Numbered from the stretch's first letter, positions 36,698 to 50,717 are shown. The stretch is DNA of 64,000 nucleotides from Phoronis australis (GCA_002633005.1 NMRA01000027.1:1484581-1548580); one strand, 5' to 3'. A program made the numbers and translations. The notes: a model not told the origin generated them from the letters alone.

Positions 36698-37328
36698 CTA
36701 AAAGTACAGGTGGAGACTTCAATTGCAAACTGAGGAACTAAACTTTAAAAAGAGAAAATCAAGCATTTTTGATGTCATCCTTAATACACTATTTCTGAGT
36801 GGCGTGCCCGACGTTTTTGCATAATGACTTTTCCCTTGTATACATTTAAATAGCCAATAGTCATCAGCACTGAGAACGAATCTGCAAAGATCTTTTCATG
36901 ACTGTTGAAACCAACCCATAACCCATTCAAATGACCTGGAGCGAAACCACAATACTCTCAATATTGTGACAGCTGCAGCCAAAATCAACCACAAGCATTG
37001 TTAATCTTTAAAGTTTTATAGTTTGATTTATTCAGGGCTCTCCCTTAGCACCAATCCATACTTGGTACAATTTGTGCATTGAGCTTACAGGGCCAATCTC
37101 CCTTTCGCTAATCAGAGAAAGTAATATGAGTTACACAATCGTTACACTTGTTTAGGATATCACATGCGACAGAAGCATAATAATAGATACCTATACAAAA
37201 AGCAGACAGAATCCAGGGCTTTCAAATATATCTCCAAATTTTAAACATGACCAACAAGTTTCCAAAGACTGCTCAAGATTTCCCAACATGGTCAATGATT
37301 AAGACCACTTACCATTGTTAGAGTGATT

Positions 37329-37455
37329 TGGCTAATACTGAGATACCAAAAAACAAGACTTAAAAATACTAAAAATGGCCACTAGGTGGCGTACACTATG
37401 TCAAATCCATTTGAAAACGGGAAGGTGTCTTCGCCTCTATTAGTAGTAGGTACCC
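37329..37455 (+). repeat. Short pearl-like module fragment
   Basis: A single module with core CCACTAGGTGGCGT (37379) and downstream AAATCCATTTGAAAACGGGA. It lies 0.7 kb upstream of the ZNF-C coding exon, inside its proposed leader intron. Confidence 0.7.
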
Positions 37456-37931
37456 CAAATGGCTACTAATCGCTTGGAAATGGCTAGTTGACTAGACAAA
37501 ACAAAGACTTTCAAATTGTTCCTATGAGTTTGTTTTACTTCATTTACCGCTAAAATAGCCAAAAAGACCTAATCCATAATCTTTTTAACTAAGTATATAA
37601 AGACAAAAATATTGGCACATTAATGTAAAGCTCTGTGTTTACACATATTGAGTACAAACATGCAGCTGAGTTCTTCAGACATCGATACACACAGTTTTCA
37701 AACTATATTTTCCTGCGTCCGTGGGCCGTGTTTATGAGTATACGTCTGTCACGCGATCGAGTAAGGTCCATCGATTTTTCGCCTCGTTGGGCCATGACCC
37801 ATTGCACGTTAAACAGACGACACGTCAATTAAAACAAGGCATTCCTTTCATGCAGTAACCCAGACCGACGGTTAAATAGTCCTGTATAGGCCTATGCTGA
37901 GTGTGAAGTAAAAAGACGAACTTTGGCATAT

Positions 37932-40065
37932 GGGTCAGCAGGTTCAGAACTGCTATAGGGGACCATTATCTCTTATATGATTTTGTATACCTTACCCTAT
38001 TGTGCCTGCATTGACTTTCATAATAAAGGGCTATTGTGGAGATGTTTAAACTGTAGGCTTGGGTAACAATAGGCATTCCTCTGCCTGTTACTAAAGACCA
38101 AGCTACACCACAAGGGAAAGCACTACTTTCAGCCTTTAGCTGGCCAAGCTTAGATATCTATGTCCATTTCAGTTGGCAGTGTTTTCGAAGAACTTCGGCC
38201 CAAGTATAAATATTACACTTCATTTCTCTCTGATAGCATGAAGCGCGCATACCCCGAGTAAGAGATGATGGCTGTTGGAAGTTTAAACATTTGAAATGTT
38301 CGTTGTAAAAGGATGTTTTACGAATACCATAATCATAGCTAGGGCCATGAAAACAGAACAGTATTTTTAAAGTCATAAGTTTTTTACTATTCAAAGGCCA
38401 CCTATTCTGATAGTGTTTTTGAATTCCAAGTTCGTACGCCACATGATGCATCGTCTGAGCAGTCTCAAAACTCCTGAGAAATAACCCAAGGCGGTTGAAA
38501 CCCGGTCTCCGAAACGGGTGAAATCGGAAGCTAAGATTCATAAAATTTACGCTCTGTGACGTATATGTAATCTATGAAAGACTTTCAACAAAACTGTGGT
38601 GCATTGCTATCAAACTTTGCAGCTAAATTACGACCATTTTACAGAAAATTGTGCTGAAATTCCAGGGCGAAAACTCGCCGACTGACTGCCTCGAAATCGC
38701 CGTCTTCGATATGGCGATTTCAATGCTTGAATAAAAATGGTTTTGACTCAAGCAAATTACCTGAAATCCTCATTAAGTTTTATAAGTAGCATCTCTAAGA
38801 TTTTTAAGTTCCCGTGGAGTCTGGATTAACGGCAGGTTTAAGTACAAATCTGTGCATCTACATGTATGATCGGCAACACGGCGAGAAAAATGTCTGGACG
38901 AACAAACATGTTGTTGTCACGTGACGTTTGTTTTGAAGTTCGTCTGCGAATAAGCGAGCGCGTGCGTGTCACCTGAGTTCATTTGCCAAAGCAGAGACCG
39001 TCTTTTGGCCAGAGGCACGCAATCTAACTAGCTAGATGTGTCTAAAGAAATTTGCACAGGCAGTAGGCCTAAACCAGAGCGTGTTTCATTCAGCACTTGC
39101 CGGTCTCGTGCTAAAAACTTTCGACATTTGTCTAGGTAAGGCCCATATTAGTCGCCGTGTAGCTGGATGCGTACGTAACTATCTGACACTATATGATAGT
39201 TATTTTTCGGTGTAAGGGTGTGTAAGCATTCACTGTCAGTTGTCACTTTATCGGATGTTCGGCTTAAAAACACCAGTTATGGTTAATCAAACAATACATC
39301 TCAAAAATAACGCAAACATGTTTTATAGTATTAGAAATTGTCGGAAATTAGTGCCAATATTCATTTCTTATCGATGCTATGCTACCCGTTTCATGAATGG
39401 AAAATTCCCGACTAATGTCAGGTTCATGTATGTAGCGCGCGCGCTTCCTGGCCACGTGCGTTTAACACCGAGTTATTTTTATTCATGAGACAGTCGATGT
39501 GTCTACCGAAAGGTCAAACCATAGAGTGGGACACGGTCGTCGCGAGAGAGTAGCAACGCTGTTGCGTTCTTTTTGAAGCGCTGCGTTACTTTGAAGTGTA
39601 AAGTCACGGCTAAATACAAACGTAGCAGTGCCGCTGGTGGTCTAGAAGACCCGTGCAAAACTTTTTTGATAAATTCAAGACGTTACTGTAACCGAGTTTT
39701 AAGACTGTAGGTACGTCATTGTTCCCGTGTACACGTTCATGGACTGGGCGCTTATTTAAGCAAAGTCTGAAAACGCGTGGGGGGCGCTTATAGGGGCATG
39801 GGCGGTTATTACAGCGAATACGGTAATCGATTTTGATCAATAATTTTCAATATAGCACAAAAATTTTTAACGCATGCATAAATAGTTGTATCTGAAACTT
39901 CTATTCTGGTGTCTGCCCAAGGCCTAGTTAATGCTTACGTAATACTGCACAAGCGATTTGTGTGGTTGGCTGGCTCACTATAGGGCTATTGTTAGGACGG
40001 CTTTGTCATGAGCGACAGCGAGCAACTGTGATAGCGAAGCGGTCGCTCGCTGAGAGGGCTGACCC
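37932..40065. mobile_element. 2.1-kb insertion in the duplicated block
   Basis: The limits come from comparison with copy 1, which lacks this DNA. The ends read GGGTCAGC and GCTGACCC, an 8-bp inverted pair. No target duplication or transposase was seen. The segment about 39240-39822 is an inverted partial copy of the TA-flanked transposon at 9591-12867, ending in GCGAATACGG. The rest is unassigned. Confidence 0.5.
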
Positions 40066-40386
40066 AACATTTCGAACGGTAGCCGGCCTGACACTTTTTA
40101 AAGGGTAACTTTCTTCACTTGAAGACAGTGAATGAATACTCCCCTTTTACAAAATTGTGGGCCCTGCGGTACGACAACCCCTCGGCCGGATTTTGGTGCC
40201 CCGTGCCTGAAACTGAAAGCTGCTAGCTGAGGCCCAGCATGTGCCTCAGTTACATCAAAGATACACTGTACTCGATCTCTATATACCTTTGCAGCCAATA
40301 AATAATAACGCACAAGTGCAAGTACTGTATATGAGAAAAGCTGCTTGCAAATGATCAGAAAAACATACTGACATGTCATAAGTAAT

Positions 40387-43300
40387 TTAGTCGGTGGGCC
40401 AGAATTTGTAGGGCCTCTAGAAAATGGTTTTTGTGAGTACTTTAGGGGGGCAATTTTATTTTGGTGTTTTTTAATTCATTTATTAGAGTATTTTCAAAAT
40501 CTAAAAAGTTCCCACATATAAAGTTGCACATTTTTGAGAAATTTGAGTTTGAAGTTACCTAATAATCACCAAAGAGCTTAGTAAACTTATATTTGTAAAA
40601 ACAACAGTTTTGGTGACTTTTTTGTAAAACAAGTAATATGGTCCCATCAGTGCCATTGTATTGAACAATATTACACTCACATTACATGTTTTACTATTGT
40701 AAATTAATTGTAAACAGTGAAATTTAAAAAACGTAAAGAGACACCTAGTGGCAAAAATGCAAACTAAGTCTGAATGTTACTAGGAAGTTATTCTGGCATT
40801 GTCAGGCAACAAAAATAACACAAAACACTTGAGACTGGGCAAAATTTGTGCCTCAATGACTAAAACATTGACTAATGGTGTAAAATACAGCTTGTTTGCA
40901 TAATACACCAGAAATATGTTATAGTACAAAAACAATATAGTTGAATGATCTCTGTGAATGTGCACACAGACTGTATGAAAATAATAGATTATTTTGACAG
41001 CGTTTATTAAGCAGTATGAGACAAATACATGACAATGATCAAAGTATGTACTTTCTATGACTTAATCAACAAATAAAATTAACTTTTTAATACAAAAAAC
41101 GAAATAACAGGGTTAGAGGTCTATTTAGGCTTGACTTGTCAAAGAACTATCCAATGTTATGCAGTCAGTGTTGCTGATGTTACTACAGTTGTCACAGCTG
41201 CACATTTCTGTACAGTTTGACCCAGCATTGCAGCACAAACTCAGTTTCCCAGCACACATGTTCTTTTTGCACTTGCAGCGTTCATCGTTTAGTACTGTCA
41301 ATGGAGATGCGGGCATTGCCATACATTTTAACTGCAAAGCTCCACTGCCAAGGAGCCAACTATGGTCGATTAGAGAGGGTACAGCACTGCACACTGGTGA
41401 CTGGCCCGCAGGCAATGAAGGGTCAAACACTAAGTCCTTGTTTGGAGGCGGGTAGAATTTGGGCAAACGTTTGATTCAAAATCTGTTATAATGGGCTGTG
41501 TTAATTAGAGTCAGCAAGTGAATTATTGAACACTAGCCTCAATTCACTTTCGTATATCTTAGTCGGGCACAAACTACAATAGTGAGTAGCTTCAGCAATA
41601 TTTCTTAAGATTGCCTGTCCAAATAACTTCATGCACACCAGCTTTCTGAAGAACAGCTTCAAAGTCTTGCTTTAGTTTGGAAAGGCAAATGACATCTTCA
41701 TGTGTTAGAAGCTTTGATTCAATGAACTCCAAACAAAACTGTAGAAAAACATCTATGAAAACTGCGGATTCGTCACTCTTCACAGTCGTTGTCTTTCTAT
41801 TTTTTATAGCATGATGATCTGTGGTACTTGGCTTCTAAGACGGCAAGGTCTTTATCTTTGAATTTCATTTGCGTATTCAGGGCTCTGGACTGAGCTTTTG
41901 CTTGCAATACAAGTCCAACTGAAAAAAACCCGAACTGTTAACACTAATTTAACATTCAACTATGAGTGAGTTGGCATGCAACTTTTTCAGATAGACTTAT
42001 CAGGAACTGATCCACCACCAGCCTAACAAATTTACATGGCATCTGATCTGTCGCCTAAAAATGTTGATCGTCTAAAAATTAGATTAGTTGATGCAACTAA
42101 AAATAAATCAGCTGATATACCAGTGCAGTGATTGAAATTTAATTTTTTAAATCAGATGCTCAATCGATTTACACTTAAGGTAATCGACCTTTGACGAAAC
42201 GGAGAGTGGCTTCCATTGTTCTAAAATTACGACGGCGACGATGGCCGCTTATGCACTTTAATTTAATTATCATTGCAGCTACCTAAGTAATTAATGTTTA
42301 CAAGAAATTGAGAAGAGGTTCCCCCTATCCCAGGACTATGGCAGGGGATGACGGCCACTTGGGCATGTGGTTTGCAACCATCTACTCTATTTAACCTTCT
42401 CAAAAATGTTTGACTTAAAGTGCTTTAAAATCACACTCACAGTATAACGCCGTATGAATATCCCTGAGCGCAAGCAGTGTCGATGTGGCAACTGAGCAAT
42501 GGCATGTTCGAAAAACAGGAGTATTTGTTTAAACTGGGAACAAATGAAAACATTAACGACTTCCTCAGAGGCATCTCTCTATGTGGTACTTCTAAATTTA
42601 TAGGAACATAATTTGCCGAAAAGCATCCGGCATATGGAGTACCTATGGTATGACCACCGTCTCTACTGGGTCAGCAGTATTGTCTAAGGCCTAGGCAGCC
42701 AATGGGCTGAACAAGTTAAAAAAACAACTGGTGATAATACTGAAACAAACATGGAAAATACCAAGATGTACCTTTCAAAAACACGTACCTGTTTTTGAAA
42801 GCTATACTTCTTTCTCATTCTTGAAATATGGTCCACAATATACTTTTCCTGCTAACAAATGATGCACTCATGTTTCAGAATGTTCCTATCTTGTTCAGGT
42901 TAATTGGGTGTTTCAGATTTTGGAAGTACTATTGATTTTCTTGGGAAATCTTGGATAACATCTGTATCACTTTCAGCAACTTCAGCTTTAGTACTTCTGC
43001 TGGTGCCTTGAAACGTCGGTATGCCGTTCTATGTCCTTTCAATTTTTTGGTCTGACACTTGGGTCTTCTAGTCTACAGCACTAAGGAGTATAGGGCTAGG
43101 GCGCTAGGCCTACTGTGTAGGCTATACCAGGACATCCAGCTGTTTTCTGCACAAACGTTTGTGACACATCTTCTTCTTTTTGATCTGGTGACCTACATAG
43201 TTCCACAGTCCATCAGCTTTCGTCAGGAAGCTTTCCTAAGCTTCTGTAGGCTCTGACATCACAATTTTGTGCTGTTTGATAAACCTTGAATACAACAGGC

Positions 43301-43578
43301 ATCACACTCCATGGGAGCAGCCATATTGAAGTAACTAAGCACAACAATACAATCTGGCTCTCTGATTGGTCAATTCAATAGAAAAGCGCCACCAAGTGGC
43401 AGGAATGTGCATCATATTTTGTGCAACAAAAACAGCTTTTTTAAAAAAAATGTGCAAGTGTAGACGTGGGAACTTTTTGGAATTTGATTTATAGGTATAT
43501 TATCTAGCCACATAGAAAAAACTAGGTTGCCCCCCGAAAGTACTCACAAGGATGAATGAGATCTGGCCCACCGACTAA
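40387..43578 (-). mobile_element. 3.2-kb DNA transposon with decayed coding region
   Basis: Terminal inverted repeats TTAGTCGGTGGGCCAGA (40387) and its complement (to 43578) are followed inward by a second shared block, TGTGAGTACTTT-GGGGGGCAA. Copy 1 of the duplicated block has no insertion at this point. Minus-strand coding remnants are an N-terminal piece MAAPMECDACC (43334), a piece ending near 41592 (VFLQFCLEFIESKLLTHED), and a C-terminal cysteine cluster at about 41125-41466 with CKCKKNMC and CSCDNCSN. Stops separate them, so it is inactive. The superfamily is not assigned and the target duplication is unclear. Confidence 0.75.
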
Positions 43579-43720
43579 TTGGTCCATTTTTAACTTCTAA
43601 TTACTCAAATTTGACGTTAGTGGCATTGAAAAGTTTGGCATGATTGATCTCGTCTACAAGTAGTTGCTATCCTCTTCTGTCTACAGTGCAAGTTCTACAG
43701 AATTATAACTCTGGCCATAC

Positions 43721-43819
43721 CTTGCGACAGCTTCAAAAAACGTCCGGTGGGGCTGCCTTGAGTGTTCTTGTTCCTTTCCAAAATAAAAATACCAAGAAGT
43801 TCGGGGAGCTGTCGGTCAT
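43721..43819 (-). other. Candidate leader exon of ZNF-C
   Basis: Equivalent of 32918-33017 in the second duplicate. The donor is kept (CGCAAG|GTATGG) and a CRE-like TGACGTCA lies just upstream (43830-43837). Relative to copy 1 it has a 2-base deletion and a 1-base insertion, and the ATG-initiated frame runs into a TGA, so any role is as untranslated leader. Confidence 0.35.
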
Positions 43820-44212
43820 TGAGACTCCGTGACGTCATTTAATTTCAAGTGGCGCCCTCTGTTCATTTGACGTGTTTGTGTCGGTGACTAGTCTATTCGA
43901 CAATTGAAAGTTGAGCCTCAAGGGTTATATGTTTTTTGGCAACCCACTTAATCATTTGTCAATTTACGTGTTCATTCAACACTTGGCACTTATTTATCCG
44001 GAGATAACTGTAAAGTTGTCTCTATTCTAGAAGGGTGCGCAAATGTGCGTTTTGATAGAGAAATTTACATCAGTACGGCGACGTGTCTATTTTGTTATTG
44101 TAAACTGAATGAGAAAAAAAATCACTTAACAAAAGGTGCTATAAAAACAAAGCATTCAAAAATGAATTATATACACTAATTAAACATTCTACTTGGTATT
44201 TTCAGTGGCGGA

Positions 44213-44348
44213 TTTCAAGGGGGCCATGGAACCCACTTAAATTCTCCCAGGTTCCATTTGGCAGCCCGCTGATACGATCATCTGAGGGGCAAAATCCTGG
44301 CTAATACTCTATCCTGCCCCCCAACACAAAATTCTGGATCCGCCCCTG
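44213..44348. mobile_element. hAT-like MITE, second duplicate
   Basis: Orthologous within the duplication to 33420-33572, with a small internal deletion. CAGTGGCGGAT and ATCCGCCCCTG ends are kept. Confidence 0.75.
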
Positions 44349-44702
44349 ATTTTCAACAACTGTGCAACATTAACGAGATATCAATTAATTCTTCAATGGA
44401 AAAAAACTATGTACAACGAGTCTTTATAAGCAGACTGACACAGAGACCATGAAAATGCCTTATACCATACATGGAATTTGTACATAAAACTATAAACTAG
44501 CGACTTCAAACAAACAAAAGTGAAACAAGATAGCTATTCTACTAAACGTAAAACTAGTTAAGATACTATTGAAACAAAATGAAATAACTAGTAGCGTTCT
44601 AGTTACATTCGCATATTCCCACGTAATATTACGATTGATCAAGCCACTGTAGTAGCAAAATAAACAGGCAAAGGTAATTTGATTTCAAGCCGCTTGATCT
44701 CG

Positions 44703-44704
<2 letters not shown>

Positions 44705-44781
<77 letters not shown>
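44705..44781. repeat. (TA)n microsatellite
   Basis: An uninterrupted TA dinucleotide run of about 38 units at the boundary of the duplicated block. Confidence 0.98.
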
Positions 44782-44784
<3 letters not shown>

Positions 44785-47700
44785 GTTGTCATGTCTTGAA
44801 ATTTATACAAACTGAACCACTAGCTCCCCCTACCAACAACGCCGATCTGGAAATTCGTGTAGCTGTGACTCCTATTCAAACGTAAACATTTTTTAATCTG
44901 AATATGTTACTTTAAAAAATTGAACACTCAAATAAATTAAATAATGGAATTCTTACAGGGTAAATTCACGACTAACGACACGTTATGACAGACGAGTGAA
45001 CTTTTAATGATTTTCCAATTTCCCCACGTGTTTTTGATGGGAGACTTGCAGCATCAAATTAATGTTCTACCATGTTCAAGTTCTGTATAGCATTTTCGAC
45101 ATAGTTTTCCATTTCAATGCTATACCTTAAAAAGGTGGATTTTTTGTTCATAGTATTTTACCGTACAGCAAAGAGCGTCTCACTCGAGGCCAATTATATG
45201 TATACTAATAGTGATGTAGAACTTGCGCAAGTAGTGTTAAACCGCAATGAGAGATGTCACCAGAGTAAGGCTAGTGTATTCACTGAGGGGTCGAGTGTAC
45301 AAACTAGAGCAATCCGTTAACCGTGTAGTTTAGGTACCTTGATATAGGGCTATAGGCGGTGCTGCACTGTATACTGCCATATGTTACTCGACTTGGGGAT
45401 TCGCGTGAGCACAACGATTATTATCAACCGATTCAGTAGGCCTACGTAATTTCCCCGGGTAATGCATGGTTTCATCTAATTCTAAGCGTAATAGCGTAAT
45501 AACTATTCAGCTCATACAAGGAGCAAACTCATCATAAAAAAATTTTCAAGAAACGCCAATAAATTACCTAAGGCGAACTTTTCTTCTCCAAAGCACTACC
45601 GCGGGAACAGCTGACCATTTGGCTCGAGTTGCCAAATGGTCAAACTGCACGTTATCGGTTACATTCATTTGTTTTGATTTTAAATGACGATAATAAAAAA
45701 TAAAAGAAAAAATACGTACAGGCAGTAGAAGGACCTCATACTTTAAGAAAAATTCTAATTAAGTATCAGAGAGTATGTTTCAATGGTTTTTAGTATGCAT
45801 ATTCAGGGTGCTTTTAAAACGGATTATATATGACTTTGACGCAGTTTGTTTCTGAAATTAAATACCTCGTGATAAGTTCAGTACATCGTTTCTTGGAGGA
45901 AGAAATATGATACAACTTGAACTCATCAAAACGCTGCGGCGGATTTTTATTTATTGACAAGTTTTGAGTCGATGCGTGTTTACATTAAAAGGAAACAAAA
46001 CCCTGCGTGCCTTCATGATTTAAACCAACCATCGTTCTGTCACCTGCTGATGCAGCCATTGGTGTCAATCTTGAAACATCAGGCATGAGGTAAACTAAGA
46101 CTCATGCTCCTTATGTCGTAGATTGGATGTTATGGTGGATTTCCCCCACAGTTGCTCTGCAGTTCCCTAAACGCCTAGGTCACGCATGCCCGTTTAGCAG
46201 ACTTTCCTCCAAACCTTTGAGGGTTTTCGAGGGTTACAGACCATGGTTTTGTTTCAGACTATTGGATGGGAACGTCGTTTTTAAAATCTATTAATAACCA
46301 AAATCGGATTTGGTATCATTTTATTCAGTCAGCGCGGTAGAAGATTGGCGCTAGACGATATACGCAGCTGGATTATACTTGCGATGAAGCCGCCAGACAT
46401 GTGAATCGGTATCCATACCGTATCGCAGCACAAATCTTATTTTTATAAGTTGTCCTAAAGACCAGGCTTCTCTGGGGTGTTTTGAAATCTTCTGTCTCGG
46501 TATAAAGATTTAACCAGCCAGAATGCAGCGTGAGGAGCGATTACACTTTCCGAATGACAAACGTTCGCGACAACTGTAAGAACGAAGTGCTGGCATCGTT
46601 TTCAAGCTTTCTCTTGATCACGGCCAGAGGAAAGGGACCCGGGCCCCCTGAGCCACCCCCTGAATCCACCTATGCCCGAGAATAGCAGAACATTTGCCAC
46701 AATAGTGTAATCGGCCTTACTACATTCCACGCACTATAAAAACTCTTGACACTACATGTCCTTGACTGAACCTTCAAGGGAAACTCCTTACCGCGGGTAC
46801 TTTTTCAAGTCCACAATTAACTATGCATAGGAGGTACACTGCATACAATAGAGTCCACTCTCAACATGGATGGTACATGCTGGAGTCGATTCACAACATG
46901 GGAGCTAGTATACAGTCGAGTTCCCCCTCCCTAATCCCTCAATTTTCACTAAGGTACACTTGTAAAACGTCCCATAGTAAGCATGCTCTTCGGTCCCGTA
47001 GCAAGGGCGTTGCGAGGCCAGTGGCAAGGGCCGATTATCGGAACTCCAAGTACTATGTATCATACCCCCGTTTTCCATATTTGACTGGCGACTATGGTCA
47101 CCTCCTAAAATTTCTTTTGCGTCGTTCGGGTGGGCAGCTGTGATCAAACTCTGGTTTGGCTTCATTACTACCCTCCCCACCCTCCCCAAAACAGTGTTGG
47201 GAGAACGGTGCATTTTTTCGCCTTGAAAGCTTCACAACGAATTGTTCCGAGTCATAACGAATTGTTCGAGCAACGTTATGTACCATTCTAGCTGAGCCAC
47301 GGTTTGTGGTGCAATAACCAAAAGAATTATTTCAGTAAAGTGATCTACGCCCACATCGCAATAATGCCATTATGTGACTGATATCTAAAAAGCATACACT
47401 AATGACTTTAAGCGGATAAAACTATTCACTGATGTTAAAGTGCGCCTACTTGAACAAAAACAAATCCTTAAGAGAAAACATGTATTCTGCTTACCATTAT
47501 AACACAGTTTTCAACCTTAAATTACAAATCAGCAGACGAGCTGAGGTACATACAAAAATATGAACAGCAAAACTGCCTATGAAACAATACAGCAACATCA
47601 ATGACTAGTACGCAAGAAGAGCATTCAGAGGAGAGATGGTCAAGTCTGGCATGATTCCGGTATTTATTAATCAATGATGACACAGAAACAATTGTTGGCT

Positions 47701-49100
47701 GACATTCAAGTTGTAGCAGCAGGTGTTCCTTCATCAGTGTCATAACTGTGACCGATCATTTTGCCAATGTATGAACAGTGACCACATCCCACAGTTAACT
47801 CTTGTACTGGATTTGAGAAAATTTTCCTTGACATTCAACATTCAACACATTTTTAATGACTTCCATAAGAAATGTGAGCTGGAGGCAGGCTTGCTCTAAT
47901 AAAAATATGTATACATATATAATGCAAGTTGAACACTTTCAGTCTCACAGTATTTGAGAAACATTTGTCAATTTTCTTCTAGTTTATCTCAGCACTAATG
48001 TTACATAAGTATATAAAACCCCCACAAACTATTTTCTGGTGTTATCAACATCAATTTTCCTCACAGACCTGTTTGCTGGTCTAAAGCAATGCTATGGCAT
48101 TCTTATCCATTTCTGAATCAAAATTGGTCACCATAACTCCTTGGAATTACCCTGACGACCATTCTTCCTTGGTTACTGACACGCCAACTACAACACCAAT
48201 AAAGTTAATGGACCTGGCAACAAAATAAGATCTTATGACAGCAAGTGGCCTACATCAAACATTGGTTTTGGTTAGAGTTCAGTTTAGTGCTGTGGTGGTA
48301 AATTTAGAGGTATGTATATGTGCAAAGCCCAGGGTATCATCTTGTGTGTCTTGTGAATGTAGACAGCTTTTTGATTTTTGACTTTATAAATGTCTTTCAT
48401 TGGGTAAATAAATTAATTGCAAAACAATGGTATCAATAAAGTGACCAAATTTCATTTAAAATGTTCAAGATGAAGTCTCAAAAAGGCGTTGCAGTTTTCT
48501 AAATTGTTTCATTTTCATTTGCTTCATGAAAATCATAAAACTTCTATTTTTATGATAGCCCCTCAGGCAACAGTGGAGCATTTTACATAACAATTGCTAA
48601 CAGCGCGTTTGAGAATAGTGCATGAAACATAATATCAGACAGTTACAAATGAATTCAATTGGCCATTTCTGACAGACAGGCTCCTGCATAACTTCAATGC
48701 TCTTTACAGTAGTTTCTATTCTATACGTTTTATCCACAACTTGTAACCGTTTAAATTACCACTCTCTCTCTAAGTACCCCAGAAAATGCAATTTTAATTC
48801 GTTATTTACACTAAGTTGAAATGTGAGGAATTCTGTACGACTGAGACACCAACCAGAGACAGATACCCAGACAATTAAGGTGCTCAATGCACAACCCTAA
48901 CATTCAAACAAGAGTAACACTGTGGCTAATAACGCAAGACAGAAATAATATGTAAGCCGAACATAAACACCACTTTACTTGGCACTGCCATTTCTGGGAG
49001 TATTTTCACAGAAAAGATGCTAATGTAGAAGAGCTTGTTATTTCAAACCTACACTCCTAATAAATTAAAAACCAGAGAAACAGTTCCAGAGTAATAACAT
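44782..49100. other. Long spacer, no feature seen
   Basis: No recognisable coding exon, RNA gene or named repeat. Short open frames such as 46823-47143 and 47522-47743 lack domains and splice context. Confidence 0.3.
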
Positions 49101-49101
49101 G

Positions 49102-49872
49102 CAAGCGCAATGCAAAACATTGAAATGCGGTAAGCTTATAGAAGTGTTTACCATTAAAAATCAAAATCACCACTAGATGGTGCAGAATACGTCCTCACTC
49201 TAATATTAAAACTGTATGCCCAAACCATGAAAATCCCTCAAGGAACTCCAAAGATGGAAAAGTAAAAACAAAAAATAATATTGCCTCTCAGAAGCACATG
49301 GGAAGCCGGATGTGTCTGAAATGAGTAGTCATCTGATGTCGATCTCACAGGAATAAACTAGCCAAATTTCTAACAGATCCTGCAAATGGACTTAGGCAAT
49401 ATATCAGCAGGTGCAAAAAGTCCCTCAGGGATGCCACAGAAGTAGAACCCTTCTGAAAACCAATGTCAGTTGTGTTACTATAAGTAGGTAGACATCGGCC
49501 AATTTTCAAAATGACCTAGAGTGGTTAGGTGGATACATAATAGATTAAAAAATAATAAAAATGGCACAGAATATATGGAATCAGTCCAAAATTGGAATGG
49601 CATCATCATGTCCTCAATACACATATTTGCTAAATTTCATTTTAACCAACGAAAATACTCCGAAGACAGAGGCAAACATAAAAAATTGCCACTAGGAGAC
49701 ATAGCAAAACTCACTGCTATCTGTGTTAGCTTCAAAGGAACAAATCTGCCTAATCTCATTAAGATCCTGCAAGGGGGTTTAGGAGATTCACCAATGATTG
49801 ACAGATACCAGATGCCTGGAATCCTAGACAAAGACGATGGCAATATGCACCAACTACATGCAGACACATAAA
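49102..49872 (+). repeat. Old, decayed pearl-like modular repeat
   Basis: It has a 5' end like the others (CAAGCGCAATGCAAAACATTG) and module cores at about 49170 (CCACTAGATGGTGC) and 49689 (CCACTAGGAGAC). Phrases such as AACAGATCCTGCAAATGGACTTAGG and the ending AGACACATAAAA are weakly conserved. It is more diverged than the copies at 1-11600. Confidence 0.7.
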
Positions 49873-49949
49873 AAAGTATTACCGGCATTAGGCTAAAGCC
49901 TCTGTTCCTTGAAGACATTGAAATTACGCAAGAGAAACCCGAGAGTTAG

Positions 49950-50717
49950 GGAGTGTGTATTCTTTTGTACCTCGCAAGATTGTGGCTTTGTTTAAAAGAA
50001 TCCCGAAGAGTTGTATGCTATCTCGCCAATGTGTCTTCACATGAGTGAAAAGAGTGGCATTCAATGAAATTGACATTCCACAAGCGGCACATGATTATTA
50101 TTCATTGAAAATTACCTCCCAAACACATTAAACTTGTCGGTTTTCTCACAAGAGTGTTCCTGAGCATGTATCAACATTCCAACTTCATGAAAATTACCTC
50201 CCACACAGAACACCTGTAGTGTCTCTCACTAGAGATGACTATTCAGTTTAAAGGGTTATCCATACCCAGCACGCTTGTATGGTCCCCTTACGGTGTGCGT
50301 TCTTATGTGATCAACATGACATAGCATATTTCTAGTATCTCTTCAGTGTGTACTCTTCTGCGAGAAACTTTATCATCGGTTTACCAATGCATGCAGATTT
50401 TCAACACGCAGCACTCTTGCTTGGTTTCTCATTCACGATTGATTCATCAGTTCCACTACCCATGGCACCATCTTCCATTACATCATCCTCACATTGCAAT
50501 TCAAAGTTTGTAGGTATGAATATATTGCCAACAATAGGAAGAAATCCAACATCCTCTGGCTCATCAGCAAAATCTTGAATCACCTCCTGCTTGACATAAC
50601 ATTCCTCTCCATTCTCGCTGTGAGCATTACCACAGTTACTGGGTGCATTACTCAGGTCAGTGACAGGCATTTGTTTAAATGCTGCCGCACGACAGTTGTC
50701 TTCATTTGTACGAACAC
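49950..50717 (-). pseudogene. C2H2 zinc-finger pseudogene (psi-D)
   Basis: The exon begins after an acceptor (TTCTGCTTTAG) at 50717 and reads GVRTNEDNCRAAAFK, then CYVKQEVIQDF and NIFIPTNFELQCEDD, matching the N-terminal region of ZNF-B and C. The second SUMO-type core is lost (FELQ for FKLE) and there is no in-frame ATG at the position used in B and C. The frame stops at 50401. Below it, finger remnants (RTHTVRGPYK, RHYRCSVW) lie in different frames with missing cysteines and histidines. A possible first exon lies at 52384-52432. Confidence 0.75.

Larger units (their letters stand above)
37736..44703. repeat. Duplicated block, copy 2 (with two insertions)
   Basis: It matches 32251-33945 in three segments, 37736-37931, 40069-40386 and 43579-44703, separated by insertions of about 2.1 kb and 3.2 kb. 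It lies upstream of ZNF-C as copy 1 lies upstream of ZNF-B. The right boundary is the same as in copy 1, where a TA microsatellite starts. Confidence 0.85.
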
